In this document: positions 44,320 through 54,691 of the stretch, in pieces
Numbering within the stretch: the first letter of the stretch is position 1
Layout: each line of letters begins with the position of its first letter
Source of the DNA: Candidatus Zixiibacteriota bacterium
Lineage (GTDB): Bacteria; Zixibacteria; MSB-5A5; GN15; JAAZOE01
Direction of reading: 5' to 3'
DNA: 64,000 nucleotides
NCBI GenBank assembly: GCA_030668485.1
Contig: DAOUTW010000020.1
Location: forward strand, 1-64,000
Program-made: the position numbers and the translations under genes
The notes under the pieces: model-generated
Database searches by the model: none
What the model saw: only the letters and a program-made list of their open reading frames with translations
Told to the model about the DNA's origin: nothing

Positions 44320-45543
44320 CTACTTGATTTTGATTGAGAAATCCAGCATGAGGCTCTGAAAAGTGTCACCATCGTTGAGGCCTATTTGATTGTGAAAATA
44401 AGATAATGTCCCGGCGATATCCTGATCCAACGCGAACTGGAGACTAATCAAATGTCCTTTGGTATCCGTGCTACCATCGCCAAAATTGGAGTCACTGAAC
44501 GTACCATAGAGAGCATCTTTCTCAACACGCCGATAATTGTATCGGCACTGCCAGGATCCCCGTTTGTCTAACTTACCATATATGAGCCCAGCTAACCAGC
44601 CAATGTTGTCAGCACTAAGATAAGTATTAATGGCCAGATCTGCTATCAGGACTATCGGCCGCCCGTGCCAGTAAAGTGATGCTTCGGTGAACAGCTCCAG
44701 TTCGTGGTATTCAGCAGCATGGCGCTCGTCTGTACCATCGAAATACGAGGAGTTGCCAAAGAAATCATTGCCGAATAGTGGTGTTCTATCCTTAATTTCC
44801 GTTAGGTGGAAATATCCGATACCGAATTTCAGCAGTTCCTTGTCATCCTGCAGAGAATAACCGCCGATGAATTGCCCAACCAGCAATTCAGACTCAACGT
44901 CGTTCTCCCTTTCCTTCAGGATATACATGCCGCCGAGCATCTTGGTCTCAATGGAACCGATCCTGCTCGAGACAAAGGCGGTTAATCCTTCTGGACGAAG
45001 GTCATTATCCCACAGTAGCTCGGTTGCGCCGGGCCGATAGACAGGCAAAATAACCTTGCCTGCCTGAAAAGTAAACATCTTCTTGAAGATAGGCGGTTTG
45101 TACTCACCGTAGGCCAGATCAAAGGTAACGTTCTTGCTGGAGAAGGCATCGGTTAGTGTTTGGTTGGACGAAACCAAGTCATCTGAACCTGACGCAAGCT
45201 GAAAAACAACCGCGGCATCGTCACGGATCAATACCTTGATGCCGAACCTCGCTCTTATACGATGGCGTACCCGCTTGACATTATCGTCATCATCACGGTC
45301 AGACACATGGTAACGGTATAGGAAGTCAGCGGTAAATCTAAATTTGCCGGTCTCTTCTGCCCCACCTTCGCTAGCCTCGCGACTGTCATACGCCGTAACT
45401 TGTTTGAGACCATTCCCAGACATCTGCCCGGATGTAGGTTCCTGAGCTTTCAATTCTGTAGTCCCAGCCCATAGACCAAAGAAAAGGATCGCAGCTATCA
45501 CAGGGAGTCGACAGCTTGCCAAAAGAAGTTGCAGACTATTCAT
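44320..45543 (-). CDS. Putative porin
   Basis: With the start at ATG 45543 (MNSLQLLL) the product has 407 residues and a signal peptide ending near L-K-A-Q. The signature R-V-R-H-R-I-R-A-R-F-G followed by A-S-G-S-D-D and E-Y-K-P fits the Porin_5-type barrel family. About sixteen strands are likely. It lies 15 bases upstream of the previous gene. The solute is unknown. Confidence 0.82.
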   Translation of the reverse strand: MNSLQLLLASCRLPVIAAILFFGLWAGTTELKAQEPTSGQMSGNGLKQVTAYDSREASEGGAEETGKFRFTADFLYRYHVSDRDDDDNVKRVRHRIRARFGIKVLIRDDAAVVFQLASGSDDLVSSNQTLTDAFSSKNVTFDLAYGEYKPPIFKKMFTFQAGKVILPVYRPGATELLWDNDLRPEGLTAFVSSRIGSIETKMLGGMYILKERENDVESELLVGQFIGGYSLQDDKELLKFGIGYFHLTEIKDRTPLFGNDFFGNSSYFDGTDERHAAEYHELELFTEASLYWHGRPIVLIADLAINTYLSADNIGWLAGLIYGKLDKRGSWQCRYNYRRVEKDALYGTFSDSNFGDGSTDTKGHLISLQFALDQDIAGTLSYFHNQIGLNDGDTFQSLMLDFSIKIK

Positions 45544-45758
45544 GCCTACTAACATGATTCGACAAAGAACCCACAGATCAGAATGAGGACTATTATGTTG
45601 CATGAATTTCTCCATAGAAATGCTGGTTCTCATCAAAAGCAACCCCATTGTATCCTCCTGCACAGTCTGGCGAAGAGTCTCCTTCGTAGCATGTTTCCAT
45701 ATACGAAGGTTTATGCATTATGCTTTCTCCGTAACCCATGTCCACCCATACTTCGTTC

Positions 45759-47144
45759 TCAGAAAGATACTCCGAGAATGAACTTATACTTCCTGTATTT
45801 GAAGTAACCGCTGTTACCCGTGCCAATAAAACCGTTATCCTCGTCGGCTCCCGTGAAGTCAAGCGGTATCGTGGCCTTCTCCTTACCCGAAGCATAACCT
45901 AATCCGATGGTTAGCCGGGCTCCGCGAATCGTCAGCGATGATCCGCCCGTGATGTGATAGATATCCCACACGCTGGCGGATAATCCTGATGTACTTTCGG
46001 GCAAGCTGGCAGTGAAATCAGTCGCATAACTCGCGAATACGGACACAACCTCACTGAGTATGTGCTCGACGCCGATACCGTAGTTAATAACGTCGTCCAG
46101 TTGGTGCTGGATTATAGCCCGTGTCGAATCGCCGGAGCTTTGCCAGGTAAAATATCCAGCATCCATTACGGTAAAGAGATCAACCGCATCAAACCATTCG
46201 GAACTAAAGTGAACAGATGTCCGGCCGATCGAATACGATACGCCGACACCAATCGAAAGAGGTGAGTGATACTCTGCGTTGATATCATCTTCGAATCCAC
46301 CTAGCAGTTGATCCTCACTCACTCCATCACCATCGCGATCAACCCCGCTGGAGGTGTTCGTGAGCCCAAGAGAACCGCTTCCCCAAAGATTGACACTGGG
46401 TGTGGTTAGCGAAAAACCGAAACCTAGCTTGCGGTATTGCCATGCCAATCCAATCTTCCACAACATGCGCGCATTTTCGAAGTCGTATTCCCGGGCGCGA
46501 AAGACTGACGCAACATTTCCATCGATCTGCAACGCTTGAGCGTTTCGTGATGATCTACCCTTCTGATTACGGATAGCAAGGTAGGATGTCAATCCGATAC
46601 CGATACCGGATCCTATCCTGTGTGATGCCGTCAGTCCCGCCCATGTTTCGCTTAATTTCTCCTCGATCTGGGCTTCACCAACAAAATTCTCGCTTCCCGG
46701 CGACTGGCTGACGACATCTCGCGAATCAATCCTTCGACCTTCAAGTCCCATTTTATACTTATAGCGTACAAGCAGTGAATATGATAACCGTGTTTTGCCC
46801 GGCAGCAGGAAGGGAAGTGAGCCCGCCACAAGTGTTGGAACCGGGTTCAAATCTTTGTCATCGAGCTCGACATCTTCCTGCAATCCATTGGTAAAAGTGT
46901 ACTTGGTGTACTGAAAAGCCCGGGCGGCCAGGATGACCTGGCCGGAATCAAGTAAGGTCATTGCGCCGGGATTGTAATAAGTAGCGCTCAGATCGTCAGC
47001 ATCACCAATGATCGCACCACCGAGCAAAGTCGATCGCGTGCCGTATTGGAGCGACCAATAGTGGCTGCCTTGACCATAAGCTGAGGTCGCAGTTGTTATC
47101 AGCAAAACCGCTATGACTATAACCTTCTTTCGAGTGCTGCTCAT
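45759..47144 (-). CDS. FadL-like outer-membrane transport protein
   Basis: GGAGAG before ATG 47144 sets the start (MSSTRKKVIV), giving 461 residues with a signal peptide. N-terminal S-A-T-Y-Y-N-P-G-A-M-T is the typical FadL/TodX hatch signature. The rest is barrel ending V-S-F. Such proteins import hydrophobic compounds. It belongs to the cluster of exported proteins running from the sulfatase gene. The 215 bases after it hold no supported gene. Confidence 0.85.
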   Translation of the reverse strand: MSSTRKKVIVIAVLLITTATSAYGQGSHYWSLQYGTRSTLLGGAIIGDADDLSATYYNPGAMTLLDSGQVILAARAFQYTKYTFTNGLQEDVELDDKDLNPVPTLVAGSLPFLLPGKTRLSYSLLVRYKYKMGLEGRRIDSRDVVSQSPGSENFVGEAQIEEKLSETWAGLTASHRIGSGIGIGLTSYLAIRNQKGRSSRNAQALQIDGNVASVFRAREYDFENARMLWKIGLAWQYRKLGFGFSLTTPSVNLWGSGSLGLTNTSSGVDRDGDGVSEDQLLGGFEDDINAEYHSPLSIGVGVSYSIGRTSVHFSSEWFDAVDLFTVMDAGYFTWQSSGDSTRAIIQHQLDDVINYGIGVEHILSEVVSVFASYATDFTASLPESTSGLSASVWDIYHITGGSSLTIRGARLTIGLGYASGKEKATIPLDFTGADEDNGFIGTGNSGYFKYRKYKFILGVSF

Positions 47145-47191
47145 TCCAATTCTCTCCAGCGCCTTATTTGGGGCTGGCCTTTGCCACAAGA

Positions 47192-49312
47192 TCAACGTCG
47201 GGACCGGCCTCCACCACTACGGCTGCGTTTTGTGCTCGAGCTACGCTTTTTCGTCTTGGTATCACCTTGTTTCCGAGATTTGTGGTCGCGATCAAGTTGC
47301 GAGGTTCCACCGGATGTTTTTGACCAGCCGTTCTTCGTTTGCTTCTCCCAGCCTTTATTAGTATTCCGGTGGACGTTTCCTTGTTTGTCCGTGTATACGT
47401 TGTTGGGACGTTCCTGAGTGTGTACCGGATTTCTCATACCTGTCCCGGCCCGCGAATCATGCGGACCACGGGGATCAGCCGGGCCTCGAGGATCATATCT
47501 ACCGCGCGGATCTCGCACGCCCCGAGGATCATATCTGCCTCTGGGATCCCGCGCTCCACGGGGGTCGTAAGGGCCACGAGGATTGTACCGTCCAGCCGGT
47601 GTCCAGGCGTAACGGTGAGGTCCCCAGTATCCAGCCGGGTGAGCCCAGACCGCATAGTGGAAATAGGCACTATGATAGCTGAATCCTACTCCCCACCCCC
47701 CCCAAGGGGTATAGTATACGTGGAGTCCCCACGTCGCTGGATGCGCATAGTAATATGTTCCGACCCATGGATGATAATAATAACCCGTTCCGTATACTAT
47801 CACCACCGTGCTAGTACTCGACGACTCTTCGGAGGGAGTGGCTGCAACGTAGTAGCCCAGATAGCCGGATGTATATCCGAAGTGCACAATTTCATCCGTA
47901 TAACTATAAACCTGTAGGTACTTGACATTGTAAAGGGGGCACTCCGCTGGAATCGTTAAAATGTCATTGGGGATTTCGATTGCCACCTTCCATGGACCCA
48001 GCGGATCAGCCGATACATACCAGGCTGCTTCGCGTGCGCAGTAAAACAAACCGTCGACTCGGATAATCTGATCAGAGGTGTTCGCAATGTACTTGAGGTC
48101 CGTTTTGGGGATGTCTCGGAATTTAGGCTCACCATCGTATGTTATGACGATTGTCTGATTTCGAGGCACCGTGTTTGTCTGAGGCAAGTGAGCATCAAGG
48201 ACGGCTTCCTCCGCCTCTTCAGTTCCTGCGACAAAAGTGCGGACATTGGCACGCTCCGATTCTGGTGGAATCGCAGCAAAGTCCTTTGGTAGCTGGTTGA
48301 CTGGCGTGTGGGTCCACGGGCCGCTGAGCGATCCGCTTGCGTACCATCGCCCCGAGATCAGCAGATAGTACTTCTGCGACTCGATGTCCATGAACAGATC
48401 GCTTTCAGTATTGGACACGTATAACAAACCGGTCCCCTGGATCGGCTTGAAACCGGCCGCTCCGTCAGTGACGATCAGTTCGGTAGGCTCGGTAGTAACA
48501 ACAATGCGTGGCTGTTCAGATGGTTCAGGGGTAGCCCCGCTCTTCACCGCCTCTTCGGCATCGACAGGTGTTCTGGCCTTGACCTCCGCAGGGATCGCCT
48601 GAGCTGTCTGCCAAGGTCCCATGTATTCACTTGCCGCAACCCATGTACGCCCATCAAACAGATAATAAGTGTTTGTCGCCGGATCGAAGACCATCTGAAA
48701 AGGGGTGTTGACGACATCCATGAGCTTCGAACCTTCCTGTTGCCGGAGAATCGGTTCGCCATCAATAATCACCAGCAGGGCCGGATAATCGACGTATATG
48801 ATTTTCGGCGGATTGTTGTTCAAGTCCGTGGCCTGTTCTCGTTCCAATTCGGCCATTTCCAAGTCCGCCAGTACGCGGTCGAGACTCAGGGTGATATTCC
48901 ACTTAGGAATTTCTGACTCTACTATCTTTTCGATCTCTGCACGTTGAGCTTCAGTTGTGTTGGGGAAGTGAACTCGGGTAACATCAATCGGTCCGGTATC
49001 AATTAATCGAGCATCGCGATCAACCGACACCTGGGCCGAAATCCACATTGCTCCAAAGACTGGCTCAGGTTTGCCTGTCGTGGACACTGAAATAGCCAGC
49101 CGGCCGGTCATGACATTGCCCTTAAAGCTGTCGAGCTGCGGCTGGTACAAGATTATGGTAACCGAGTCAGCCTCAATCTGCCTGGGCCAGGAGATCTCTT
49201 GAGACACAGCAGACAGTGTCATGGAAATCAAAATGCAGATGACCAGAAGACTCGTCCACAGCGCCGGCCGGATCTTTTGTGAGGCCGTGGCGTTGTTTTT
49301 CAAACTAAACAT
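47192..49312 (-). CDS. Large exported protein with DPRG-type repeats
   Basis: This 706-residue protein has a signal peptide (to about A-V-S-Q). Its middle part has three related modules with Y-Y-L-x-x-G-R-W and G-P-W (near 215, 335 and 430), which resemble proteins labelled carbohydrate-binding family V/XII. A Tyr-, His- and Trp-rich stretch (near 500-560) is followed by low-complexity R-G-x-Y-D-P-R-G units (near 560-625) and a very basic Lys/Arg/Ser tail. The function is unknown. The basic tail suggests binding to polyanions or the cell wall. The repeat DNA is prone to length change. Confidence 0.75.
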   Translation of the reverse strand: MFSLKNNATASQKIRPALWTSLLVICILISMTLSAVSQEISWPRQIEADSVTIILYQPQLDSFKGNVMTGRLAISVSTTGKPEPVFGAMWISAQVSVDRDARLIDTGPIDVTRVHFPNTTEAQRAEIEKIVESEIPKWNITLSLDRVLADLEMAELEREQATDLNNNPPKIIYVDYPALLVIIDGEPILRQQEGSKLMDVVNTPFQMVFDPATNTYYLFDGRTWVAASEYMGPWQTAQAIPAEVKARTPVDAEEAVKSGATPEPSEQPRIVVTTEPTELIVTDGAAGFKPIQGTGLLYVSNTESDLFMDIESQKYYLLISGRWYASGSLSGPWTHTPVNQLPKDFAAIPPESERANVRTFVAGTEEAEEAVLDAHLPQTNTVPRNQTIVITYDGEPKFRDIPKTDLKYIANTSDQIIRVDGLFYCAREAAWYVSADPLGPWKVAIEIPNDILTIPAECPLYNVKYLQVYSYTDEIVHFGYTSGYLGYYVAATPSEESSSTSTVVIVYGTGYYYHPWVGTYYYAHPATWGLHVYYTPWGGWGVGFSYHSAYFHYAVWAHPAGYWGPHRYAWTPAGRYNPRGPYDPRGARDPRGRYDPRGVRDPRGRYDPRGPADPRGPHDSRAGTGMRNPVHTQERPNNVYTDKQGNVHRNTNKGWEKQTKNGWSKTSGGTSQLDRDHKSRKQGDTKTKKRSSSTKRSRSGGGRSRR

Positions 49313-49527
49313 GTTACTCTCCTATCTTTACCTTATTTCATTCACTGATTGCTTACAGTCTTATGCTTCGAGTACGTCAAATGTCGCACCAAGGTCAGTG
49401 TTGGCCAATTCTCTCCGAACGACACACACAACCGTCTGATTGTGCTGGTATCAATTCCTAAGACCAGGGCAGAGATAGTCCAAAATCCAGAACTGAATCA
49501 GCCGGAATCCTATCTGCTTGCCCCAGA

Positions 49528-50040
49528 TCAGGACTTCGGCGGGTATTTGCCGAGAATTTTACCAACCACCTTGGCCACTTTCTGATCGTCCTGACCGGGC
49601 TTGTCATGCAGCACACCGGTAGCCGTTCCTCGCCAGACTAGTTCGTCTGCTCTTTTGTCCACAATATCTATGACAAGAGTACCCTCTTCGTATTCATAGA
49701 TATCGTTAACACTCATCCTGTAGGTATACTCAATAACTGTAACCTCAGCTTTCGTTATCTTCGACCCGTGAACGGCGATAAGAACGTCAGCCTGATTTGA
49801 CGCAGCCTCTTGGTATCCCTTGGCCTTCATTTCCGTCATGATGGCCCTTTCGACGCGTTTGTATACAAGTGGAGCCTGCGTCTTAAGATTGGACTGATCG
49901 TGCATGGCGAAAGAATGATATCCTGCATAATTCGCCTCGCTGTCGAAATCAGATTTTATCGTATACGGCGAACAACTCAATGATACTGCCACAATCAAAA
50001 CGGCAATCAAAACGGCGAAAAGACAATTGCGATTTCTCAT
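49528..50040 (-). CDS. DUF4136-family lipoprotein
   Basis: This 170-residue protein has lipobox L-S-C-S (near residue 23). It shows the DUF4136 pattern: K-S-D-F-D, Y-H-S-F near 42, and the C-terminal Y-E-E-G-T-L-V-I-D-I-V-D-K-R-A-D-E-L-V-W-R-G. A second member, more divergent, is at 63147. The role of this family is not known. It lies 52 bases downstream of a carrier gene. Confidence 0.85.
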   Translation of the reverse strand: MRNRNCLFAVLIAVLIVAVSLSCSPYTIKSDFDSEANYAGYHSFAMHDQSNLKTQAPLVYKRVERAIMTEMKAKGYQEAASNQADVLIAVHGSKITKAEVTVIEYTYRMSVNDIYEYEEGTLVIDIVDKRADELVWRGTATGVLHDKPGQDDQKVAKVVGKILGKYPPKS

Positions 50041-50092
50041 TTGTTTCTCCTTGTGCTATCTGTTGACGCAAGGCTGGTGACTTGGCAACGAC

Positions 50093-51433
50093 TCAACTTT
50101 TGCGCGTCTCTAATTTTCTATTCTCTATACCTATCATGAACGCGAGAACAAGCCAAATGGCAACCAAGGCGAGGCAGGTCACTGCGAAATGGCTAATACT
50201 AAACGACAACCATGTCACTCCGATGAAAACGAGGCCTGCCGACAGAACATCGCCCGCCCTCACAAAGAAGGAGTCAATGGCAACTTTTGCCTTGTATTTT
50301 TCCTCCCTTGTAGTAGGTAGGAAGAGTATGTGTCGAACCGTATTATTTAGGGAATAGTCAGTGGCGTTTTCAGCCGTCTTTCCCCATCTTATCACCAGTA
50401 GGATTGGGAATAGGGCCATTGACACGTATGTGCCCAGAGCTATTATCGGTAGCGCCATTATCGCAAACCTGACACCAAAATATTTCAAAATCCGGGATAC
50501 AATCAGCAGTTGCAGCAACAGGCCGACAGAGCCTACAATTGTATAAAAATCGGCATAGAATTTTCCGATAAAGGCCTTATCGGCATCGGCAGCAGCTCCC
50601 GGCGCCGCAGCCAATTCCGCCGCAGCTTCTTCAACACCTCGACCAAGAATATATTCACCGGTGGTGTTCACAAAATTACTGACGAGTATCAGTAGCGCGA
50701 TCATCAGGAGATACTTATTCCGGAAGACCACCTTCATGGCCCCATCTTTACTCATTGGGGGCTCTTCCTCAACCGGTTTATCCGGAGTGTCCGCTTTTGG
50801 TTCTGACTCCACCCGGGAAATAATATAATTTGTCAGGACAAGACTTACCAAAAGCACACCGGCCGAAACCAGAAGCAAGTTGTATACGCCGACCAGGTCC
50901 AGTATCAATCCGGCCAGCATGGGGCCAAAGACGCCGCCAGCCGAGGCCCCAAAGGCGAGCAGAACAAAAAGGCGTTTACCCTGTTCGGGCGTGTAGACAT
51001 CGTTGGCAAATGACCAGAACTGTGCGATAACCACCAGGCTGAAGATTCCTACCCACAAGAAATAGACGATTCCATTCCAGGGTCCAATGATGACGAGCAT
51101 CAGGTAAAAGACAATGATACAGCCAAAGAAGAAAAGTGTCACAGAATTGATTAATTTGCGCCGAGGCAATATTGTAGCCAGCCACCCGAAAACTTGTACG
51201 ACACCTAAGAGCAGGACCACTTGAATGGCTGAGGCATAGCTTTTTAGTTCAGCTCCGCCGCCGCTAAGGATGAGCGGTTCGCGAACAACTTTTGCAATCA
51301 AATACGCTGTAAGGATCAGGAAGATATTCAGAGTCATAAGCAGGGCTCTTTGAGCCTCTCCCGCCTTCACTTCGGTGAAAATGCCAAGCAATTTCTCCAG
51401 AGGACTCTTCGAACCTTCTATCGACCTGGCCAT
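50093..51433 (-). CDS. Nucleotide-translocase-like carrier A (Npt1/Npt2 family)
   Basis: This 446-residue membrane protein with about twelve spans starts at MARSIEGS. It resembles the ATP/ADP and nucleotide translocases of Rickettsia and Chlamydia. Shared features are E-V-K-x-G-E near the N-terminus, K-V-V-R-E-P-L-I, the W-S-F-A-N-D-V-Y-T-P-E-Q-G-K-R-L-F block near 155, and K-A-K-V-A-I-D near 390. In free-living bacteria the substrate is unproven. The start lies one base after the stop of its paralogue (TAATATG). Confidence 0.82.
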   Translation of the reverse strand: MARSIEGSKSPLEKLLGIFTEVKAGEAQRALLMTLNIFLILTAYLIAKVVREPLILSGGGAELKSYASAIQVVLLLGVVQVFGWLATILPRRKLINSVTLFFFGCIIVFYLMLVIIGPWNGIVYFLWVGIFSLVVIAQFWSFANDVYTPEQGKRLFVLLAFGASAGGVFGPMLAGLILDLVGVYNLLLVSAGVLLVSLVLTNYIISRVESEPKADTPDKPVEEEPPMSKDGAMKVVFRNKYLLMIALLILVSNFVNTTGEYILGRGVEEAAAELAAAPGAAADADKAFIGKFYADFYTIVGSVGLLLQLLIVSRILKYFGVRFAIMALPIIALGTYVSMALFPILLVIRWGKTAENATDYSLNNTVRHILFLPTTREEKYKAKVAIDSFFVRAGDVLSAGLVFIGVTWLSFSISHFAVTCLALVAIWLVLAFMIGIENRKLETRKS

Positions 51434-51434
51434 A

Positions 51435-52793
51435 TTATTTCTCCTCTGTGACCTTGACCAATGCCGCTTTGGCCACAAGCATCCGGTTTGCCTTGCCTAC
51501 CCGGTAGGCCAGTACCAACCAGATTGCTGCGAAGCAGATATTTAATATGGCGAATTGTCTGATACTCATGGCGAAGTAGGTCACGCCCACAAAAACCAGG
51601 GCGGCCGCCAAGATATCACCCGCCTTGAATACAAATGAATCTATCACTATTTTCCCAATGTACTTCTCCTCCCAGGTGGTCGGGAGAAACAGGATATGCC
51701 TGGTTGTACTGTTAATTGATGTGTCACTAGCATTCTCAATGAGCTTCATCCAGCCTATCACGGCTGCCACGGTTACAATAGAAATCAGGAAGTATCCTCC
51801 GAATGCGATCACAGGCGACACCATAATGGCGAAGATGATTCCCATGTACTTCAGTATGCGGGAGACCACGAGCACCTGCATGAGTAGACTTGCTATGCCC
51901 AATATCAGATAGAAGGTCGAGTAGAACTTGCCGATAAACATTTCCGTGTTAAAACCAGCCCCAATAACAGCGGCCTGCTGGGACGCGACATCTTCAAGGC
52001 TTTTGTTCAGGATATATTCTCCGGTTGAGTTTACCACATTGGTGAGAAGGACAACCGCCGCGATCGCCAGTAGATACTTGCTCTTAAAAACCAGCTTAAA
52101 AGCCATTATCCCCTTCGCCGATGGCGGCTTGATTGCGGAATCTGATGAAGTAATCGCACCAGAAGCCCCACTTACTCGTTTATCGACACGGACAGCAAAC
52201 ACGAGGCCAAGGAGCAGGATACTATTGACTACGAATCCAATGCTCAGCAGACTCAGGTATTCCAGTAGGACACGGGCAACCATCGGCCCAACCACAGCTC
52301 CTGCAGATGCTCCAAAACCCAGCAAAACAAACAACCTTTTCCCCTGTTCAGGCGTGCAAACGTCATTTGCATAGGCCCAGAATAAGGCAATCATAACTAA
52401 TGCAGGCAACCCGCCCAGGAAATAGAACACCAGCTTTCCCCCATTATGGGCATAATAAAGAATGGGGAGCAACGTCATGAGGCCAATTACAGATAGAAAC
52501 ATAATCTTGATTAATCGTCGCCGGGAGAAACGTACCGCTAACCGCGAGTAGACATTCAAGATACCAACCAATACTATTGTCTGCACTGCGGCCGTGTAGT
52601 TCTTCATTTCCGCGCCAACGTCGGCAATGATTAGTGTCGTGCGGATAACCTTGATGATGATAAACGCCATCAGGATTAGAAAGATGCCCACAGTCATCAA
52701 CAGAATCGTTTTGCCCTCACCCGGCCGCACTTCGGTAACCGTGCTGAGAAAACGCTCCAGTCTACTTCTGGAATCTTCATACCTGGCGGACAT
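51435..52793 (-). CDS. Nucleotide-translocase-like carrier B (Npt1/Npt2 family)
   Basis: A 452-residue paralogue of the next gene with the same plan and the near-identical central block W-A-Y-A-N-D-V-C-T-P-E-Q-G-K-R-L-F. The pair is translationally coupled and could form a heterodimer, or the two could handle different substrates. A third copy once existed, as shown by the relic at 35404. Located 54 bases after the hydrolase gene. Confidence 0.82.
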   Translation of the reverse strand: MSARYEDSRSRLERFLSTVTEVRPGEGKTILLMTVGIFLILMAFIIIKVIRTTLIIADVGAEMKNYTAAVQTIVLVGILNVYSRLAVRFSRRRLIKIMFLSVIGLMTLLPILYYAHNGGKLVFYFLGGLPALVMIALFWAYANDVCTPEQGKRLFVLLGFGASAGAVVGPMVARVLLEYLSLLSIGFVVNSILLLGLVFAVRVDKRVSGASGAITSSDSAIKPPSAKGIMAFKLVFKSKYLLAIAAVVLLTNVVNSTGEYILNKSLEDVASQQAAVIGAGFNTEMFIGKFYSTFYLILGIASLLMQVLVVSRILKYMGIIFAIMVSPVIAFGGYFLISIVTVAAVIGWMKLIENASDTSINSTTRHILFLPTTWEEKYIGKIVIDSFVFKAGDILAAALVFVGVTYFAMSIRQFAILNICFAAIWLVLAYRVGKANRMLVAKAALVKVTEEK

Positions 52794-52847
52794 TCTACAT
52801 CTCCCTGTGTAAGGACCGGAAACTGATCAATCCGGATTCCTTCTCAA

Positions 52848-54632
52848 TCACGCTTCTCTTGATTGTACTTTGGGCACCAGCAGAAAGGAATCGTGTCTCC
52901 CCCCGAAGTGGATGACATGTTTGCCAATATTGCAGTCCACTGATTTTTTGAAGATCGGAGAGCGAATAATCTCGTCGGAGGCTATGATAAGCTGAAGGGT
53001 TTCTCCAATCGAAAAGAAAGTGCTACTGGGATATATTTCAATATCGACAAGCACGATTTCGCCTGCCTTCAACTTCTGTTCCGAAGTCCCTTTCTGCACC
53101 GGGTGCCATTCGGTTGATTCTACAGGATCAAGCTCACGTCGGGAGACTTTGCAATAACCCCGCGTAACCATATCCTCTATATTTCCAGCCGAACCGTGGA
53201 AACAAACAGTCTTCCCATCTTGATCCAGTTTATTGACAGCTATAAACATTGCCATATCATCCGGGGATATTTCTCCCGTCTTTTCGGGACGGGCCTCTAC
53301 CCAAATTCTTAGTTTCATATAGCCACTCAACTCAGTGTTTTCGGTAAATTTGAAATTGAATAATGCTCTCCCCTTTTTGGCTGGGTACACCAACTCCATT
53401 TGTTTTTCCGGTTTTTCAAGCGACAGGGATTGTGGTTGTTCACCTAAATAAAGTTTGGTGTATTGGGTACGAGCGAGTGGCCATTCATTTTCATGACGAA
53501 CCTCATGGATATTATCGCGGCTGGATCGGACCTCGAGTCGTACAGGGGGCATATCCAGAAAACCACTGGAGGTATCATCTTTTAGAAAACAGTCCATGAA
53601 GTCTTTGGTAATCTTTTGCACTTCCGGCGAATAGTAGGCGACCCATTTGCCGGTGCGATGTGTGTACACCCATTTATGTTTCGAGTTTGCCTTTTCAAAT
53701 GCCCGGAATGAACCCATAGTATGCAAGCCATGGTCAGAGAATGAGGCACAAACCAGCATGGGAATGGTAATCTCTTCCAGCTTGGCTGCTTTGGCCTTCC
53801 AGAATTCATCGTAGAAAGGGTGGTTTTTTAAATAGTCTGTAGCGATGCACCCCTCGAATTTTGCAAAGTCTTCTACTGTGCCGTTAATTGATGGTTTTAC
53901 TTCCGTATTCCACCAAAAGACAGGAAAGAGGCCTTCCGGTACCCCGCCAAAGCAAAAGATATCACGATACGGGTCAGTAAGTCCTTCCCAGGGAGAGATG
54001 CAACATAATGAGGGCGGCGGTCCTCCATAGGCCTGGCAGGCGGCCACATGGAATTGGGATATGGCCAGGAAACTAACTCCATTGAGCCCTACTTTACCAC
54101 TACACCAGGGCTGTTTCGCAATCCATTCAATAGCCTCGTAATAACATTTTCCCTGATGTTCAGAGAATGCGGATGGTGGACCTTCACTGTTAGCGTAACC
54201 CGGCAAATTCATATTAACGACGGCATATCCGGCAGGTACCCAGAAATTCGGATCGGGTGATTCCCAGCTTGTCAATTTGGAGAAAACCGGTTTTCCTCCG
54301 GCCTGGGGGAGCAGACGATATTGTTGAGGCGGGCCTCCCAACGGAGTTTTCTTAAGAGCCGGGGTGAGACGATTGTCATAAGGGTGGGCGCACATCACTA
54401 CCGGAACTTTTTCGTTTTTCTCCACCGTTTTCTTTGATCGATAAATATTGGCCGTTACATAAAATCCTTCGTTCATCGGAATCTTAACATCATACTCACA
54501 CAGAATATCCGGATCAGGTTCGGTAAGCTCACATTGAGGATTAAAGAGCTGACCGCTCTTGACGGCATGGCCTAATATGGGACCGACGGCCTCGAATGTC
54601 CGAATTATGTTTGCAATTTCTTTATTCATCAC
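52848..54632 (-). CDS. CocE/NonD-family (S15-like) hydrolase
   Basis: This 594-residue alpha/beta hydrolase has no evident signal. The nucleophile serine lies in G-L-N-G-V-S-F-L-A (near residue 185), and the acid/His region is near F-S-D-H-G-L-H (near 298). The C-terminal jelly-roll seen in CocE and X-Pro dipeptidyl peptidases runs from about 360. It would cleave esters or acyl bonds in the cytoplasm. Its place in a sulfatase/porin cluster suggests breakdown of an imported esterified compound, but that is inference. Confidence 0.85.
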   Translation of the reverse strand: MMNKEIANIIRTFEAVGPILGHAVKSGQLFNPQCELTEPDPDILCEYDVKIPMNEGFYVTANIYRSKKTVEKNEKVPVVMCAHPYDNRLTPALKKTPLGGPPQQYRLLPQAGGKPVFSKLTSWESPDPNFWVPAGYAVVNMNLPGYANSEGPPSAFSEHQGKCYYEAIEWIAKQPWCSGKVGLNGVSFLAISQFHVAACQAYGGPPPSLCCISPWEGLTDPYRDIFCFGGVPEGLFPVFWWNTEVKPSINGTVEDFAKFEGCIATDYLKNHPFYDEFWKAKAAKLEEITIPMLVCASFSDHGLHTMGSFRAFEKANSKHKWVYTHRTGKWVAYYSPEVQKITKDFMDCFLKDDTSSGFLDMPPVRLEVRSSRDNIHEVRHENEWPLARTQYTKLYLGEQPQSLSLEKPEKQMELVYPAKKGRALFNFKFTENTELSGYMKLRIWVEARPEKTGEISPDDMAMFIAVNKLDQDGKTVCFHGSAGNIEDMVTRGYCKVSRRELDPVESTEWHPVQKGTSEQKLKAGEIVLVDIEIYPSSTFFSIGETLQLIIASDEIIRSPIFKKSVDCNIGKHVIHFGGRHDSFLLVPKVQSREA

Positions 54633-54691
54633 AATCTCTCAAAGATCGTTATCACTCCCTAATTACTTAGTTGACCAATCCTCAACGGTCA

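Noticed and set aside
45593-45739. Minus-strand 48-codon frame between the FadL-like and porin genes
   Set aside because: The composition looks protein-like, but the start site is weak, there is no signal or family match, and it could be a remnant. Not enough support to call a gene.
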